Below, in pieces: positions 7,466 to 15,211 of a stretch of DNA of 26,182 bases (its first letter is position 1; each line of letters opens with the position of its first letter). This DNA comes from VMCP01 sp964415065 (GTDB lineage Bacteria; Bacteroidota; Bacteroidia; NS11-12g; UBA955), in the NCBI GenBank assembly GCA_964415065.1, contig CAYPYX010000027.1, positions 1 to 26,182 of the forward strand. Direction: 5' to 3'. The notes beneath the pieces are model-generated. The model saw only the letters and a list, made by a program, of their open reading frames with translations, searched no databases and was not told the origin of the DNA. Made by a program: the position numbers and the translations under genes.

Positions 7466-9295
7466 ATGACCCAAAAAGTTACTCAAAGAATATTGTCAGG
7501 ATTATTTGTATGCGGAATGTTTGTTTCGCAAACGGCATGGTCTCAAAAAGTAGTGAAGGGATATCCGTTATCTAATAGACTTAATTCGTATAAACAGATT
7601 AAATTAACTACAGATACTACTGTTCTGTCTGAAGCGGAAAAGCAGTGTATTGTGCATTTAATTCGCGCTGCAAAGCAAGCGGATGAAATTTTTTGGAAGC
7701 AGACATACATGTCTAAAAATGATGCCTTAAAAGGGATCAAAAACGATACACTCCGTCGGTTTATGGAAATCAACTACGGACCTTGGGATCGTTTGAATAA
7801 CGATAAACCTTTCATTTTGGGAGTTGGTGAAAAGCCTAAAGGAGCAAACTTTTATCCTCCAGGTTTTGATGCAAATCAAGTAGAAGAAGGCTTGAAATTC
7901 CGCGTATTGAGTCCTTATACTTTGGTGAGAAATGTTCCGAAGCCCGATCCTAAAACCCCACCTCCAGCACCTAAACCCGGTGAATTGCCTTTGGAAGTGC
8001 TTCCTTTGAAAAACGGGAATTTGATTTCTGCTCAGGGATTTGGTGAAGCCTACAGAGAGGAAGTGGGTAAAATTATGGATGAAATGGAATTGGCAGCTAA
8101 AGCTATTGAAAAAGAAGATCCTGCTTTTGCTCAGTATTTGAGAGTAAGATCGGGAGCAATTGGGTCGAGCGACTACATCATGTCGGATGTAGAATGGTTG
8201 AATTTAAATTCTCGTTTGGATTTAATTATCGGTCCTATTGAGAACTATGAAGATAAGTTGTTGGGTGTTAAAACATCTTTTGAAGCTTATGTATTGGTTC
8301 GTGATAAAGAATGGGGTAAAAAATTGGATCGTTATGTTGCACTGTTGCCTGAACTCCAAGCGAGTTTGCCCGTTTCCAATGAGTATAAACCGTCATTGGC
8401 GGATGAAACACCCATTAGAGAAGAAGGTGCGCCAGTTGAAATGATTGAAGAACCTGGATTTCCTCCAATGCCAAAACCAGCTAAGGCATTAAGTCAATTG
8501 GCTGTATTTGATGCTGTTTATTATGCGGGAGATTGCAATTCAGGCTCAAAAACCATTGCAGTTAATTTACCTAACGACGAAACCATTCAAAAGTATTTTG
8601 GAACAAGAAGATCTCAGTTGAAGAATACCATGCGTGCTAAGTTTGAAAATATGGTAATGCCGATTTCAAAGAAATTGATTGTATCAGAACAACAGTCGAA
8701 TATCACGTTTGATGCATTCTTTAATAATGTTATGTTTCATGAAGTGGCACATGGTTTAGGAGTTAAGAATGTGGTAAAATCATCCGATGGGAAAATAATA
8801 ACCGTTAGAGAAGCATTAGGTGCTACATATTCAGCCATTGAAGAATGTAAAGCGGATGTATTAGGATTGTTTATGGTAACCAAGTTGCATGAAAAAGGTG
8901 AGTTAACAGGAAATTTAGATGATTACTATGTTACGTTCGTTGCATCTGTGTTCCGCTCAGTGCGTTTTGGGGCTTCAAGCGCACATGGAAAAGCAAATAT
9001 GATCACCTTTAACACTTTAGTGAAGAATGGTTCGGTGGTGAAAACATCCAAAGGATATAAAGTGGATGTGGTAAAAATGAAACAAGCAATTTCTGATTTA
9101 GCGTCAGAATTGTTGATGTGGCAAGGAAATGGAGACAAAGCAGTTGTTCAATCCGTATTGGACACACGTGGTGTAATTGGTGTTGAACTTCAAAAAGATT
9201 TGGATGTTTTGAGCAAGGCCAATATCCCTGTTGATATCGTTTTTGAGCAGGGTATAGACGTATTGGGGTTGCAACGTTTTGATGTAAAAAAGTAA
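7466..9295 (+). CDS. M49 (dipeptidyl-peptidase III)-related zinc metallopeptidase, exported
   Basis: 609 residues from ATG 7466. I chose this start over the in-frame ATG at 7370 because MTQKVTQRILSGLFVCGMF followed by VSQTAWSQ is a good signal peptide (cleavage after about residue 27), whereas the longer version buries it and runs through the promoter. The zinc site is FHEVAHGLG (H425, E426, H429) with the third ligand in EECKAD (E459-E460, then CKAD to 464). This pairing is characteristic of family M49, although dipeptidyl-peptidase III itself carries HExxGH; the shorter HExxH form resembles M49-like domains known from bacterial and plant relatives. A Pro-rich linker (KPDPKTPPPAPKPGE) lies near residues 160-180. 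It probably acts in the periplasm on peptides. It is followed 7 nt later by prc, so the two proteases form an operon. Confidence 0.85.
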   Translation: MTQKVTQRILSGLFVCGMFVSQTAWSQKVVKGYPLSNRLNSYKQIKLTTDTTVLSEAEKQCIVHLIRAAKQADEIFWKQTYMSKNDALKGIKNDTLRRFMEINYGPWDRLNNDKPFILGVGEKPKGANFYPPGFDANQVEEGLKFRVLSPYTLVRNVPKPDPKTPPPAPKPGELPLEVLPLKNGNLISAQGFGEAYREEVGKIMDEMELAAKAIEKEDPAFAQYLRVRSGAIGSSDYIMSDVEWLNLNSRLDLIIGPIENYEDKLLGVKTSFEAYVLVRDKEWGKKLDRYVALLPELQASLPVSNEYKPSLADETPIREEGAPVEMIEEPGFPPMPKPAKALSQLAVFDAVYYAGDCNSGSKTIAVNLPNDETIQKYFGTRRSQLKNTMRAKFENMVMPISKKLIVSEQQSNITFDAFFNNVMFHEVAHGLGVKNVVKSSDGKIITVREALGATYSAIEECKADVLGLFMVTKLHEKGELTGNLDDYYVTFVASVFRSVRFGASSAHGKANMITFNTLVKNGSVVKTSKGYKVDVVKMKQAISDLASELLMWQGNGDKAVVQSVLDTRGVIGVELQKDLDVLSKANIPVDIVFEQGIDVLGLQRFDVKK

Positions 9296-9302
9296 GAATA
9301 TA

Positions 9303-11393
9303 ATGAGAAAATGGATTTCATTAAGTTCCATTTCGGCAGTTGTAGCCGTTTTGGTTTTTTGTAGTAATAAACCCGCTTCAGGAGATGAACCTCTATTAAA
9401 GCGTCTTTTGTTTACTTTAAGTACGGAACATTATAGCCCAAAAGAAATCAATGACTCTCTTTCGGCACAGATTTATTCCAATTTCTTAGATAAAATTGAT
9501 GGAGACAAACAGTTTTTTACAAAACTAGACATTCAAAAGTTTGAAGTATACAAATTCTCCATCGACGATCAGATGAAAGCAGGTCGTTTTGATTTCTTTG
9601 ACACGGTGTGGACTACCTTGAGTCAACGATTGAATGTTATTGAACCGTGGATTGAGAAATCAACACAAACGCCTCTGAACTACGACGAAAAATTGACCTA
9701 TGTTTCTAGAGAAAAGGAAAAAGAATACGTAGCTAATTTGCAAGGATTGGAATCCAAATGGTCATTGTGGACTCGTTTTCAAGTGGTAGATCGTTTGTAT
9801 CGTAAGTTAGAACAGCAAAAAGAGTTAAAATCTGGAAAATCTGACTCTGGGTTATCTAAAACTACACCCTTTGATACTTTGGAGTTTAAAGCTCGAAATG
9901 AAACACAGAAATACGTAAAAGATTGGTTTAAGCGTTGGAGAAAAATGGATCGTCAGGATCAGATTTCTTTCTATGCCAATACAGTAGCTGAAATTTATGA
10001 TCCTCATACGAACTATTTTCCCCCTGCGGATAAAGAAAATTTTGATATTTCCATGACGGGTAAATTAGAAGGTATAGGAGCAACATTAACCGAACGTGAT
10101 GGATTTGTGAAAGTAGAACGAATAGTACCAGGAAGTGCTTCTTACAAACAAGGTGAGCTGAAGGCGGGAGACTTAATCCTGAAGGTAGCCCAAGGTGCTG
10201 CTGAACCTGTGGATATCGTTGATATGAAATTAGACGACGCAATTCAGCTTATTCGAGGTAAGAAGGGAACAGAAGTGCGTTTAACTGTTAAAAAGCCCGA
10301 TGGTAGTATCCATGTTATTCCTATTATCCGTGAAACAGTGGTAATTGAGGAAAGTTATGCAAGAAGTGCCATTTTTACATATAAGAAAAAGAAATTTGGT
10401 ATTATTCAATTGCCTAGTTTTTATGCTGATTTTTCGTCAAGAGGTAGAGGTAGAAATAGTGCAGGCGATGTGAGAATCGAAGTAGAAAAATTGAAAAAAG
10501 CGGGTGTATCCGGTATTGTTTTAGATCTTCGCAATAATGGCGGTGGTAGTTTGGCTGATGCCATTGATATGAGCGGTTTGTTCATTTCTCAAGGTCCTAT
10601 TGTTCAAGTAAAAGATCCGGGAGGGAATATACAACAAGCAAATGATCCTGATCCTCAAACGATTTACGATGGTCCTTTGGTAGTTTTAACAAATACTTAC
10701 AGTGCTTCTGCATCTGAGATTTTAGCTGCTGCTCTCCAGGATTATAAGCGTGCAATTATAGTTGGAACAAAAAGTACATTTGGTAAAGGAACAGTTCAAA
10801 CTATGGTTCCATTAAAAGGTGGAAATTCAACCGTTTTCCCAAAAGGTTTTGGTGAATTGAAAGTAACTATTCAGAAATTCTATCGAATTAACGGTGGAAC
10901 TACACAATTACAAGGCGTAATCCCCGATGTGATTGTGCCAGATCCCTACGATGAAATTGAACGAGGTGAAAAGGAAATGGATTTTCATATGCCATTTGAT
11001 CAAATACCTGCGGCAAGCTACAAATCCTACGAAAATAAAAAATACAAAAACGCGATTGCTGAAGGAAATAAAATGGTGAAGAGCGAAAAGTATTTCGAAT
11101 TGGTAAAGGAACGTTCTAAACAAATTGCACAAATGCGCGATGAAATGACCTACAACTTGTGGTTAGATGGTTATAAAGAGCAACAAGAGCAATTGAAAAA
11201 ACAAGATCAGAAGTTCAAGGATTTTAAATACGAAAAGAAAATTGACACTACTTATGCTCTTGATGTCGATTTGAAAGAGGTTAAGGGCGACACTATAAAA
11301 ACCAAGACTCGTGAAACATGGATGAAAGGATATAATAAAGATGCATATATCGATATTGCTTCTAAAATTTTATATCAATGGTCGGGTCGCTAA
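9303..11393 (+). CDS. prc: tail-specific (carboxy-terminal processing) protease, S41 family
   Basis: 696 residues, the length of Prc/Tsp. An N-terminal hydrophobic signal (to about residue 25) is followed by a Tsp-type N-terminal region, a PDZ domain (about 255-345, starting GKLEGIGATLTERDG) and the S41 catalytic core. The core has YSASASE with the presumed nucleophile Ser469 and STFGKGTVQ with the general-base Lys495, a serine/lysine dyad spaced as in E. coli Prc give or take one residue. The C-terminal part (about 550-696) is charged and helical like the Tsp C-terminal domain. It degrades or trims periplasmic proteins from the C-terminus. The cysteine in VLVFCSN does not form a convincing lipobox. 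It is the second gene of an operon with the M49-like peptidase and ends before a repeat-rich hairpin region. Confidence 0.94.
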   Translation: MRKWISLSSISAVVAVLVFCSNKPASGDEPLLKRLLFTLSTEHYSPKEINDSLSAQIYSNFLDKIDGDKQFFTKLDIQKFEVYKFSIDDQMKAGRFDFFDTVWTTLSQRLNVIEPWIEKSTQTPLNYDEKLTYVSREKEKEYVANLQGLESKWSLWTRFQVVDRLYRKLEQQKELKSGKSDSGLSKTTPFDTLEFKARNETQKYVKDWFKRWRKMDRQDQISFYANTVAEIYDPHTNYFPPADKENFDISMTGKLEGIGATLTERDGFVKVERIVPGSASYKQGELKAGDLILKVAQGAAEPVDIVDMKLDDAIQLIRGKKGTEVRLTVKKPDGSIHVIPIIRETVVIEESYARSAIFTYKKKKFGIIQLPSFYADFSSRGRGRNSAGDVRIEVEKLKKAGVSGIVLDLRNNGGGSLADAIDMSGLFISQGPIVQVKDPGGNIQQANDPDPQTIYDGPLVVLTNTYSASASEILAAALQDYKRAIIVGTKSTFGKGTVQTMVPLKGGNSTVFPKGFGELKVTIQKFYRINGGTTQLQGVIPDVIVPDPYDEIERGEKEMDFHMPFDQIPAASYKSYENKKYKNAIAEGNKMVKSEKYFELVKERSKQIAQMRDEMTYNLWLDGYKEQQEQLKKQDQKFKDFKYEKKIDTTYALDVDLKEVKGDTIKTKTRETWMKGYNKDAYIDIASKILYQWSGR

Positions 11394-11420
11394 ACTTTAA
11401 GTGAAATTGAAATCCTAATT

Positions 11421-11450
11421 TTTACGGCCGCTAAGTTTACGGCCGATAAG
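11421..11450. repeat. two tandem 15-bp repeats with CGGCCG cores
   Basis: TTTACGGCCGCTAAG (11421-11435) is followed directly by TTTACGGCCGATAAG (11436-11450), one mismatch. The pair is framed by near-identical 10-mers, AATCCTAATT (11411-11420) and AATCCTGATT (11451-11460). The CGGCCG cores are GC palindromes in otherwise AT-rich intergenic DNA. Function unknown. Confidence 0.8.
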
Positions 11451-11487
11451 AATCCTGATTTCTGGTTGTTGATTCTGGCAGTAATAA

Positions 11488-11529
11488 TCGTTAGGTTTAT
11501 AATTTAATAGTCGTTAGGCTTATAGTTTA
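11488..11529. repeat. two 19-bp direct repeats, 23-bp period
   Basis: TCGTTAGGTTTATAATTTA (11488-11506) and TCGTTAGGCTTATAGTTTA (11511-11529) match at 17 of 19 positions. The second copy forms the left arm of the hairpin at 11511-11548, so the first copy could compete as an alternative arm. Confidence 0.75.
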
Positions 11530-11548
11530 CGAATTGTAAGCCTAGCGA
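11511..11548. terminator. 17-bp hairpin with UACG loop between convergent prc and ccmB
   Basis: The arms 11511-11527 and 11532-11548 pair over all 17 positions in the plus-strand RNA, three of them G-U, around a UACG tetraloop (11528-11531). It lies between two convergent genes, where a bidirectional terminator or 3'-end stabiliser is expected. No long T run follows on the plus strand, so a canonical intrinsic terminator is not proven. Confidence 0.6.
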
Positions 11549-11582
11549 TAGTTAGAATTTTAGCTGAACCTTAACCGAGTTA

Positions 11583-12242
11583 TTAATCCTTCCATAAAAA
11601 AGGAAAGAGGATTCCTGTAAGAACTAAAATCATAAAATTCAGTCCGCCTAAAAGCATGGCATCTTTGTAAATTGATGAAACCAATACTGGGTTTAATGCT
11701 TTTTTCGAGGCAGATATGCCTACCAAAATCAAGGGAAGGATAACCGGAAGGCTCAATACTGGGGCTAGATATCCTGCGCCATCTGCTTTGGAAGAAACAG
11801 CGCCAATAAATGTATATACAGTAGAAACTCCAGCTGTTACCAATAGAAGAATTAGAATATATGGTAAAATATGCTGTACGGGTATCCCCAAAAACCAGCC
11901 AAAAAATGCCAAATTTAATGCAGCAAAAAGGATCATGGTTAACCAACCATAAAGGACTTTAGACCAGTAAATACTGGATGGGGATGCTAATTGATTCCAA
12001 TAAATCCATCGCGAGCGAGATACCATCGTAAAGCTTTTAGAAACTCCATTGATGGTTGTTACGATTAAACTAATCCAAAATAAACTGTTCCACATAGATG
12101 TATTTATTTTGGGCTGCGATAACATACTAAGGAGAGCCAAGGTGGCAAGTTGCAACACCGCGGATGCAAAAACAGTAGGTTTTTTCAAATCCAATTGCAA
12201 TTCTAATCGAATCAACTGTATGGTTTTTGCAATGCTATTCAT
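11583..12242 (-). CDS. ccmB: CcmB-like haem exporter ABC permease
   Basis: 219 residues, the size of CcmB. Six hydrophobic segments can be placed at about 23-41, 51-66, 97-118, 124-147, 157-178 and 196-215, matching the six-helix CcmB topology. The N-terminal RLELQLDLKKP, the segment INGVSKSFTMVSRSRWIYWNQLASPSSIYWSKVLYGW split by the second helix end, and VSTVYTFIGAVSS before helix five resemble the CcmB pattern of a short cytoplasmic loop rich in Arg and Ser after helix two. CcmB works with the CcmA ATPase in cytochrome c maturation, but neither ccmA nor ccmC lies in this window. It is convergent with prc and divergent from accC. An 18-bp perfect palindrome sits just upstream of its start codon. 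An unrelated small ABC permease is the main alternative. Confidence 0.75.
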   Translation of the reverse strand: MNSIAKTIQLIRLELQLDLKKPTVFASAVLQLATLALLSMLSQPKINTSMWNSLFWISLIVTTINGVSKSFTMVSRSRWIYWNQLASPSSIYWSKVLYGWLTMILFAALNLAFFGWFLGIPVQHILPYILILLLVTAGVSTVYTFIGAVSSKADGAGYLAPVLSLPVILPLILVGISASKKALNPVLVSSIYKDAMLLGGLNFMILVLTGILFPFLWKD

Positions 12243-12248
12243 TTGTGA

Positions 12249-12266
12249 TTACCTTCGCGAAGGTAA
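12249..12266. promoter_or_regulatory. 18-bp perfect palindrome upstream of ccmB, candidate operator
   Basis: TTACCTTCGCGAAGGTAA equals its own reverse complement over all 18 bases. It begins 7 bp before the ccmB start codon in the divergent ccmB-accC gap, and on the minus strand contains TACCTTCG, which is one base off the -7 consensus TAnnTTTG. A repressor or activator dimer site is the likely reading. Confidence 0.5.
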
Positions 12267-12341
12267 ATCAAATGGTGCGCTTGTTGAAAGTTACTCCTGA
12301 AATTTACCAGAATTTATTATAACTAATATAGCCCAATTGAC

Positions 12342-13847
12342 ATGTTTAAGAAAATATTGATTGCTAACCGAGGAGAAATTGCCATCCGCGTGATGAGAAC
12401 TTGCAAAGAAATGGGGATTCAAACCGTTGCCGTTTATAGTGAAGCAGATACGTTAGCGCGGCACGTGAGGTATGCAGATGAGGCGTATTGCATAGGTGGA
12501 CCAGCATCTTCAGATAGTTATTTGAAGATGGATCGAATTCTTGATGTGTGCAAAAAAACCGGGGCAGAAGCCGTTCACCCTGGTTATGGATTTTTATCGG
12601 AGAATTCTGTTTTTGCCCAATTATTGGCTGAAAATAATATAGTTCTCATTGGTCCTACTCCCCAGGCTATGGAGATTATGGGTAGTAAAATTGCTAGTAA
12701 GCAAGCGGTTGAGAAGTTTGGAGTTCCTTTAGTTCCCGGAATCAACGAGGCAATTAAAGATGCTCATGCAGCACTGGAAGTGGGTAAAAATATTGGATTT
12801 CCAGTATTAATTAAAGCTTCGGCAGGAGGTGGTGGAAAGGGAATGCGAGTGGTACATCATGAAGACGACTTTCTGTCATCACTTACAGCAGCCCAAAATG
12901 AGGCGCGTTCCGCATTTGGCGATGATAGTGTTTTTATTGAGAAATATGTAGGGAACCCGCGACATATTGAGTTTCAGATATTAGCAGATAATCACGGAAA
13001 TGTATGTCATATTTTTGAACGCGAGTGTAGCATTCAACGTCGACATCAAAAGTTGGTAGAAGAAGCGCCAAGTGTAGTGTTATCCGAAAGTTTGAGAAAT
13101 AAAATGGGGGAAGCTGCAGTCAACGTAGCAAAAGCATGCAATTATTCTGGTGCAGGTACAGTTGAATTTCTTTTGGGAGATAGCGATGAGTTTTATTTCT
13201 TGGAAATGAATACTCGATTGCAAGTTGAGCATCCGGTAACCGAAATGATTACAGGTTTGGATTTAGTTAAGGAGCAAATTAATGTTGCATACGGCTTGCC
13301 TTTGTCCTTTACTCAAAATGACTTGAAGATCCATGGACACGCCATAGAATTGAGAGTTTGTGCAGAAGATCCATTTCAACAGTTTTTACCGAATATTGGT
13401 AAAGTGAAGTCGTATTTAATCCCTGCTGGTCCGGGTATACGTGTGGATGATTGTATGGAAAGTGATATGGAAATCCCTATCTACTACGATAATATGTTGT
13501 CGAAGCTGGTAGTTTGGGGAAGTAATCGCACCGAAGCCATTGAACGAATGCGCCGTGCCATCAATGAATATGTAATTACTGGAATTCAAACTACTCTGTC
13601 GTTTGGGGAATTCGTGATGACCCATCCCAAGTTCATTGAAGGTGATTTCAATACCCATTTTATTCAGAATTATTTCAATCCAGAGTCGGAAGAAGTTGCT
13701 GTAAATGAATCAGATATGGAAGTGTTTGCAATAGCAGCAGCTCATTTCTTTCAAGCATCTAAATCCACCGTTTCTGCTGAAACTGTTGTTTCGGGGGAAG
13801 GTAATTCAGATGTTCACGGCAGTGCGTGGTTTAGAAATCGTAAATAG
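12342..13847 (+). CDS. accC: biotin carboxylase subunit of acetyl-/acyl-CoA carboxylase
   Basis: Carboxylates the biotin of a carrier protein using ATP and bicarbonate, the first step of acyl-CoA carboxylation. 501 residues: the N-terminal domain opens with MFKKILIANRGEIAIRVMRT, the ATP-grasp glycine loop AGGGGKGM is at 161-168, and the catalytic and metal residues E275, E288, N290 and R292 lie in the EFLLGD and EMNTRLQVEHPVTE stretches. E. coli AccC is about 449 residues; the extra C-terminal tail of about 50, ending AWFRNRK, is the type seen in Bacteroidota acyl-CoA (acetyl/propionyl-CoA) carboxylases. No biotin carrier or carboxyltransferase gene is adjacent, so which complex it serves is open. 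It is divergent from ccmB and followed by a same-strand gene after 99 nt. Confidence 0.95.
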   Translation: MFKKILIANRGEIAIRVMRTCKEMGIQTVAVYSEADTLARHVRYADEAYCIGGPASSDSYLKMDRILDVCKKTGAEAVHPGYGFLSENSVFAQLLAENNIVLIGPTPQAMEIMGSKIASKQAVEKFGVPLVPGINEAIKDAHAALEVGKNIGFPVLIKASAGGGGKGMRVVHHEDDFLSSLTAAQNEARSAFGDDSVFIEKYVGNPRHIEFQILADNHGNVCHIFERECSIQRRHQKLVEEAPSVVLSESLRNKMGEAAVNVAKACNYSGAGTVEFLLGDSDEFYFLEMNTRLQVEHPVTEMITGLDLVKEQINVAYGLPLSFTQNDLKIHGHAIELRVCAEDPFQQFLPNIGKVKSYLIPAGPGIRVDDCMESDMEIPIYYDNMLSKLVVWGSNRTEAIERMRRAINEYVITGIQTTLSFGEFVMTHPKFIEGDFNTHFIQNYFNPESEEVAVNESDMEVFAIAAAHFFQASKSTVSAETVVSGEGNSDVHGSAWFRNRK

Positions 13848-13946
13848 TTGGTGATTCCTGTATCTTCCAAGCTTTTTGGGGGATGATTTTTTGAACTTCG
13901 GCAAATATGGGTGTAATGTAAACCTGCAAGAAACGACAGTAGTGAA

Positions 13947-15041
13947 ATGAAAGTATTATTAATTGATGATGTCCATGAAGTTTTAACCCTTGGCCTTCGT
14001 GAAGCGGGCTGGGAAGTGGATTATCAACCCAATTTGAAAAAGGAAGATTTTTTGCAAGCTTTACACCGTTCTCAACCTACAGGAGTAGTAGTTCGAAGTA
14101 AACTAAATATAGAACCAATCCATTTAGACCAAATGAAACATGTTGGTGTGGAATGGATTGCCCGTGCAGGAGCGGGAGTAGATAATATTGATGTGGAGTA
14201 CGCAGAAAGATTGGGTATTCAATTGATTCATGCGGTGGGTGCAAATGCAGATTCGGTGGCCGAACACATGGTTGGAATGTTGCTGTCGCTTCGTCATAAT
14301 TTATACCGTTCACATACTGAAGTTCTTCAATTCCAATGGAATCGGGAAAAGAATCGCGGAGTTGAAATTCAAGGTAAAACGGTAGGGATAATTGGCTATG
14401 GTCATACCGGTTCAAAATTGGCTCAAAAATTATCGGGATTTGGTGTGAAGATTTTGGCCTATGATAAGTACAATCCAATTTCTTCTGGATTGGAAGTTGC
14501 ATATTCAGAAGGAAAATCGGGATACTACGTTGAAAATTCCGTGTCCAATTTAGAGAAATTAGCATTCCCGCAGAACGAAATAACATCCCCAGAAAAAAAA
14601 CTAGCCTCGATAGAAATGTCGCAAAAAAGTGATAATCGTTTTACGCATCAGGTCAAAGGGGTAGAATTACAGGAGTTGATGCGGGAATCTGACATTATAA
14701 GTTTTCATGTGCCGTTGACCGAGGAAACCCGAAATTGGGTCAACGATGAATTCTTGGAGGGATGTAAATCGGGTTTGGTCTTGTTGAATGGAAGTAGGGG
14801 CGAGGTGGTTCAGTTGAAATCGGTATTGAAATATTTAGAAAATAATAAGTTAAGCGGATTTGCTGCTGATGTTTTAGAAGTGGAACCCCCTTCGAAAATG
14901 GACATAGATACACGAGAAGTTTTTGAAAAATTAGGAGCATTTTCCAATGTAATGTTTTCGCCACATATTGCTGGTTGGTCGGTAGAAAGTTACCGTCAAA
15001 TTTCAGAATATTTATTGCTTAAGATATTGAATAATAAATAG
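13947..15041 (+). CDS. D-2-hydroxyacid dehydrogenase (SerA-like) with internal insertion
   Basis: 364 residues of the D-isomer-specific 2-hydroxyacid dehydrogenase family (NAD-dependent 2-hydroxy/2-oxo acid interconversion; phosphoglycerate dehydrogenase is one member). Seen: substrate-loop RAGAGVDNID (73-82), NAD motif GYGHTG (150-155) with acidic D173 closing the second strand, and the catalytic trio R284 (NGSRGE), E313 (VLEVEP) and H340 (SPHIAGWS). Between the NAD-binding strand and the GVELQELMRESD helix, where the family normally has about 15 residues, there are about 60 (residues 176-236), polar and Lys/Glu/Ser-rich. There is no ACT domain. The exact substrate cannot be told, and I do not assign serA. 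It sits alone between accC and the receptor cassette. Confidence 0.88.
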   Translation: MKVLLIDDVHEVLTLGLREAGWEVDYQPNLKKEDFLQALHRSQPTGVVVRSKLNIEPIHLDQMKHVGVEWIARAGAGVDNIDVEYAERLGIQLIHAVGANADSVAEHMVGMLLSLRHNLYRSHTEVLQFQWNREKNRGVEIQGKTVGIIGYGHTGSKLAQKLSGFGVKILAYDKYNPISSGLEVAYSEGKSGYYVENSVSNLEKLAFPQNEITSPEKKLASIEMSQKSDNRFTHQVKGVELQELMRESDIISFHVPLTEETRNWVNDEFLEGCKSGLVLLNGSRGEVVQLKSVLKYLENNKLSGFAADVLEVEPPSKMDIDTREVFEKLGAFSNVMFSPHIAGWSVESYRQISEYLLLKILNNK

Positions 15042-15110
15042 ATAGTATTATTTATTTGCAAAAAATGCAACTCATAAACAAAAAACTTGTAAAAACCAAT
15101 TAAAATAAAC

Positions 15111-15141
15111 TTGTTAAATCCTTAGTTTTTCGATAAAATTG
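15111..15141 (+). promoter_or_regulatory. candidate promoter of the receptor cassette
   Basis: TTG (15111-15113), a 20-nt spacer and TAAAATTG (15134-15141, one base from TAnnTTTG) give a Bacteroidota-type promoter. The leader to the start at 15212 would be about 65 nt, and the bases before the ATG are A-rich (AAAAAAACG) as is usual in this phylum. Confidence 0.5.
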
Positions 15142-15211
15142 CCGTTTAAAGCGTGGAATGGATGTAACATTTCTCAAACCCGCTTTTTTAAGCAAAAAAA
15201 CGTAAAACTAT

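Noticed and set aside
11560..11946. Minus-strand 128-residue reading frame overlapping ccmB
   Set aside because: It lies in another frame of the ccmB gene, has no family features, and ccmB explains the region.
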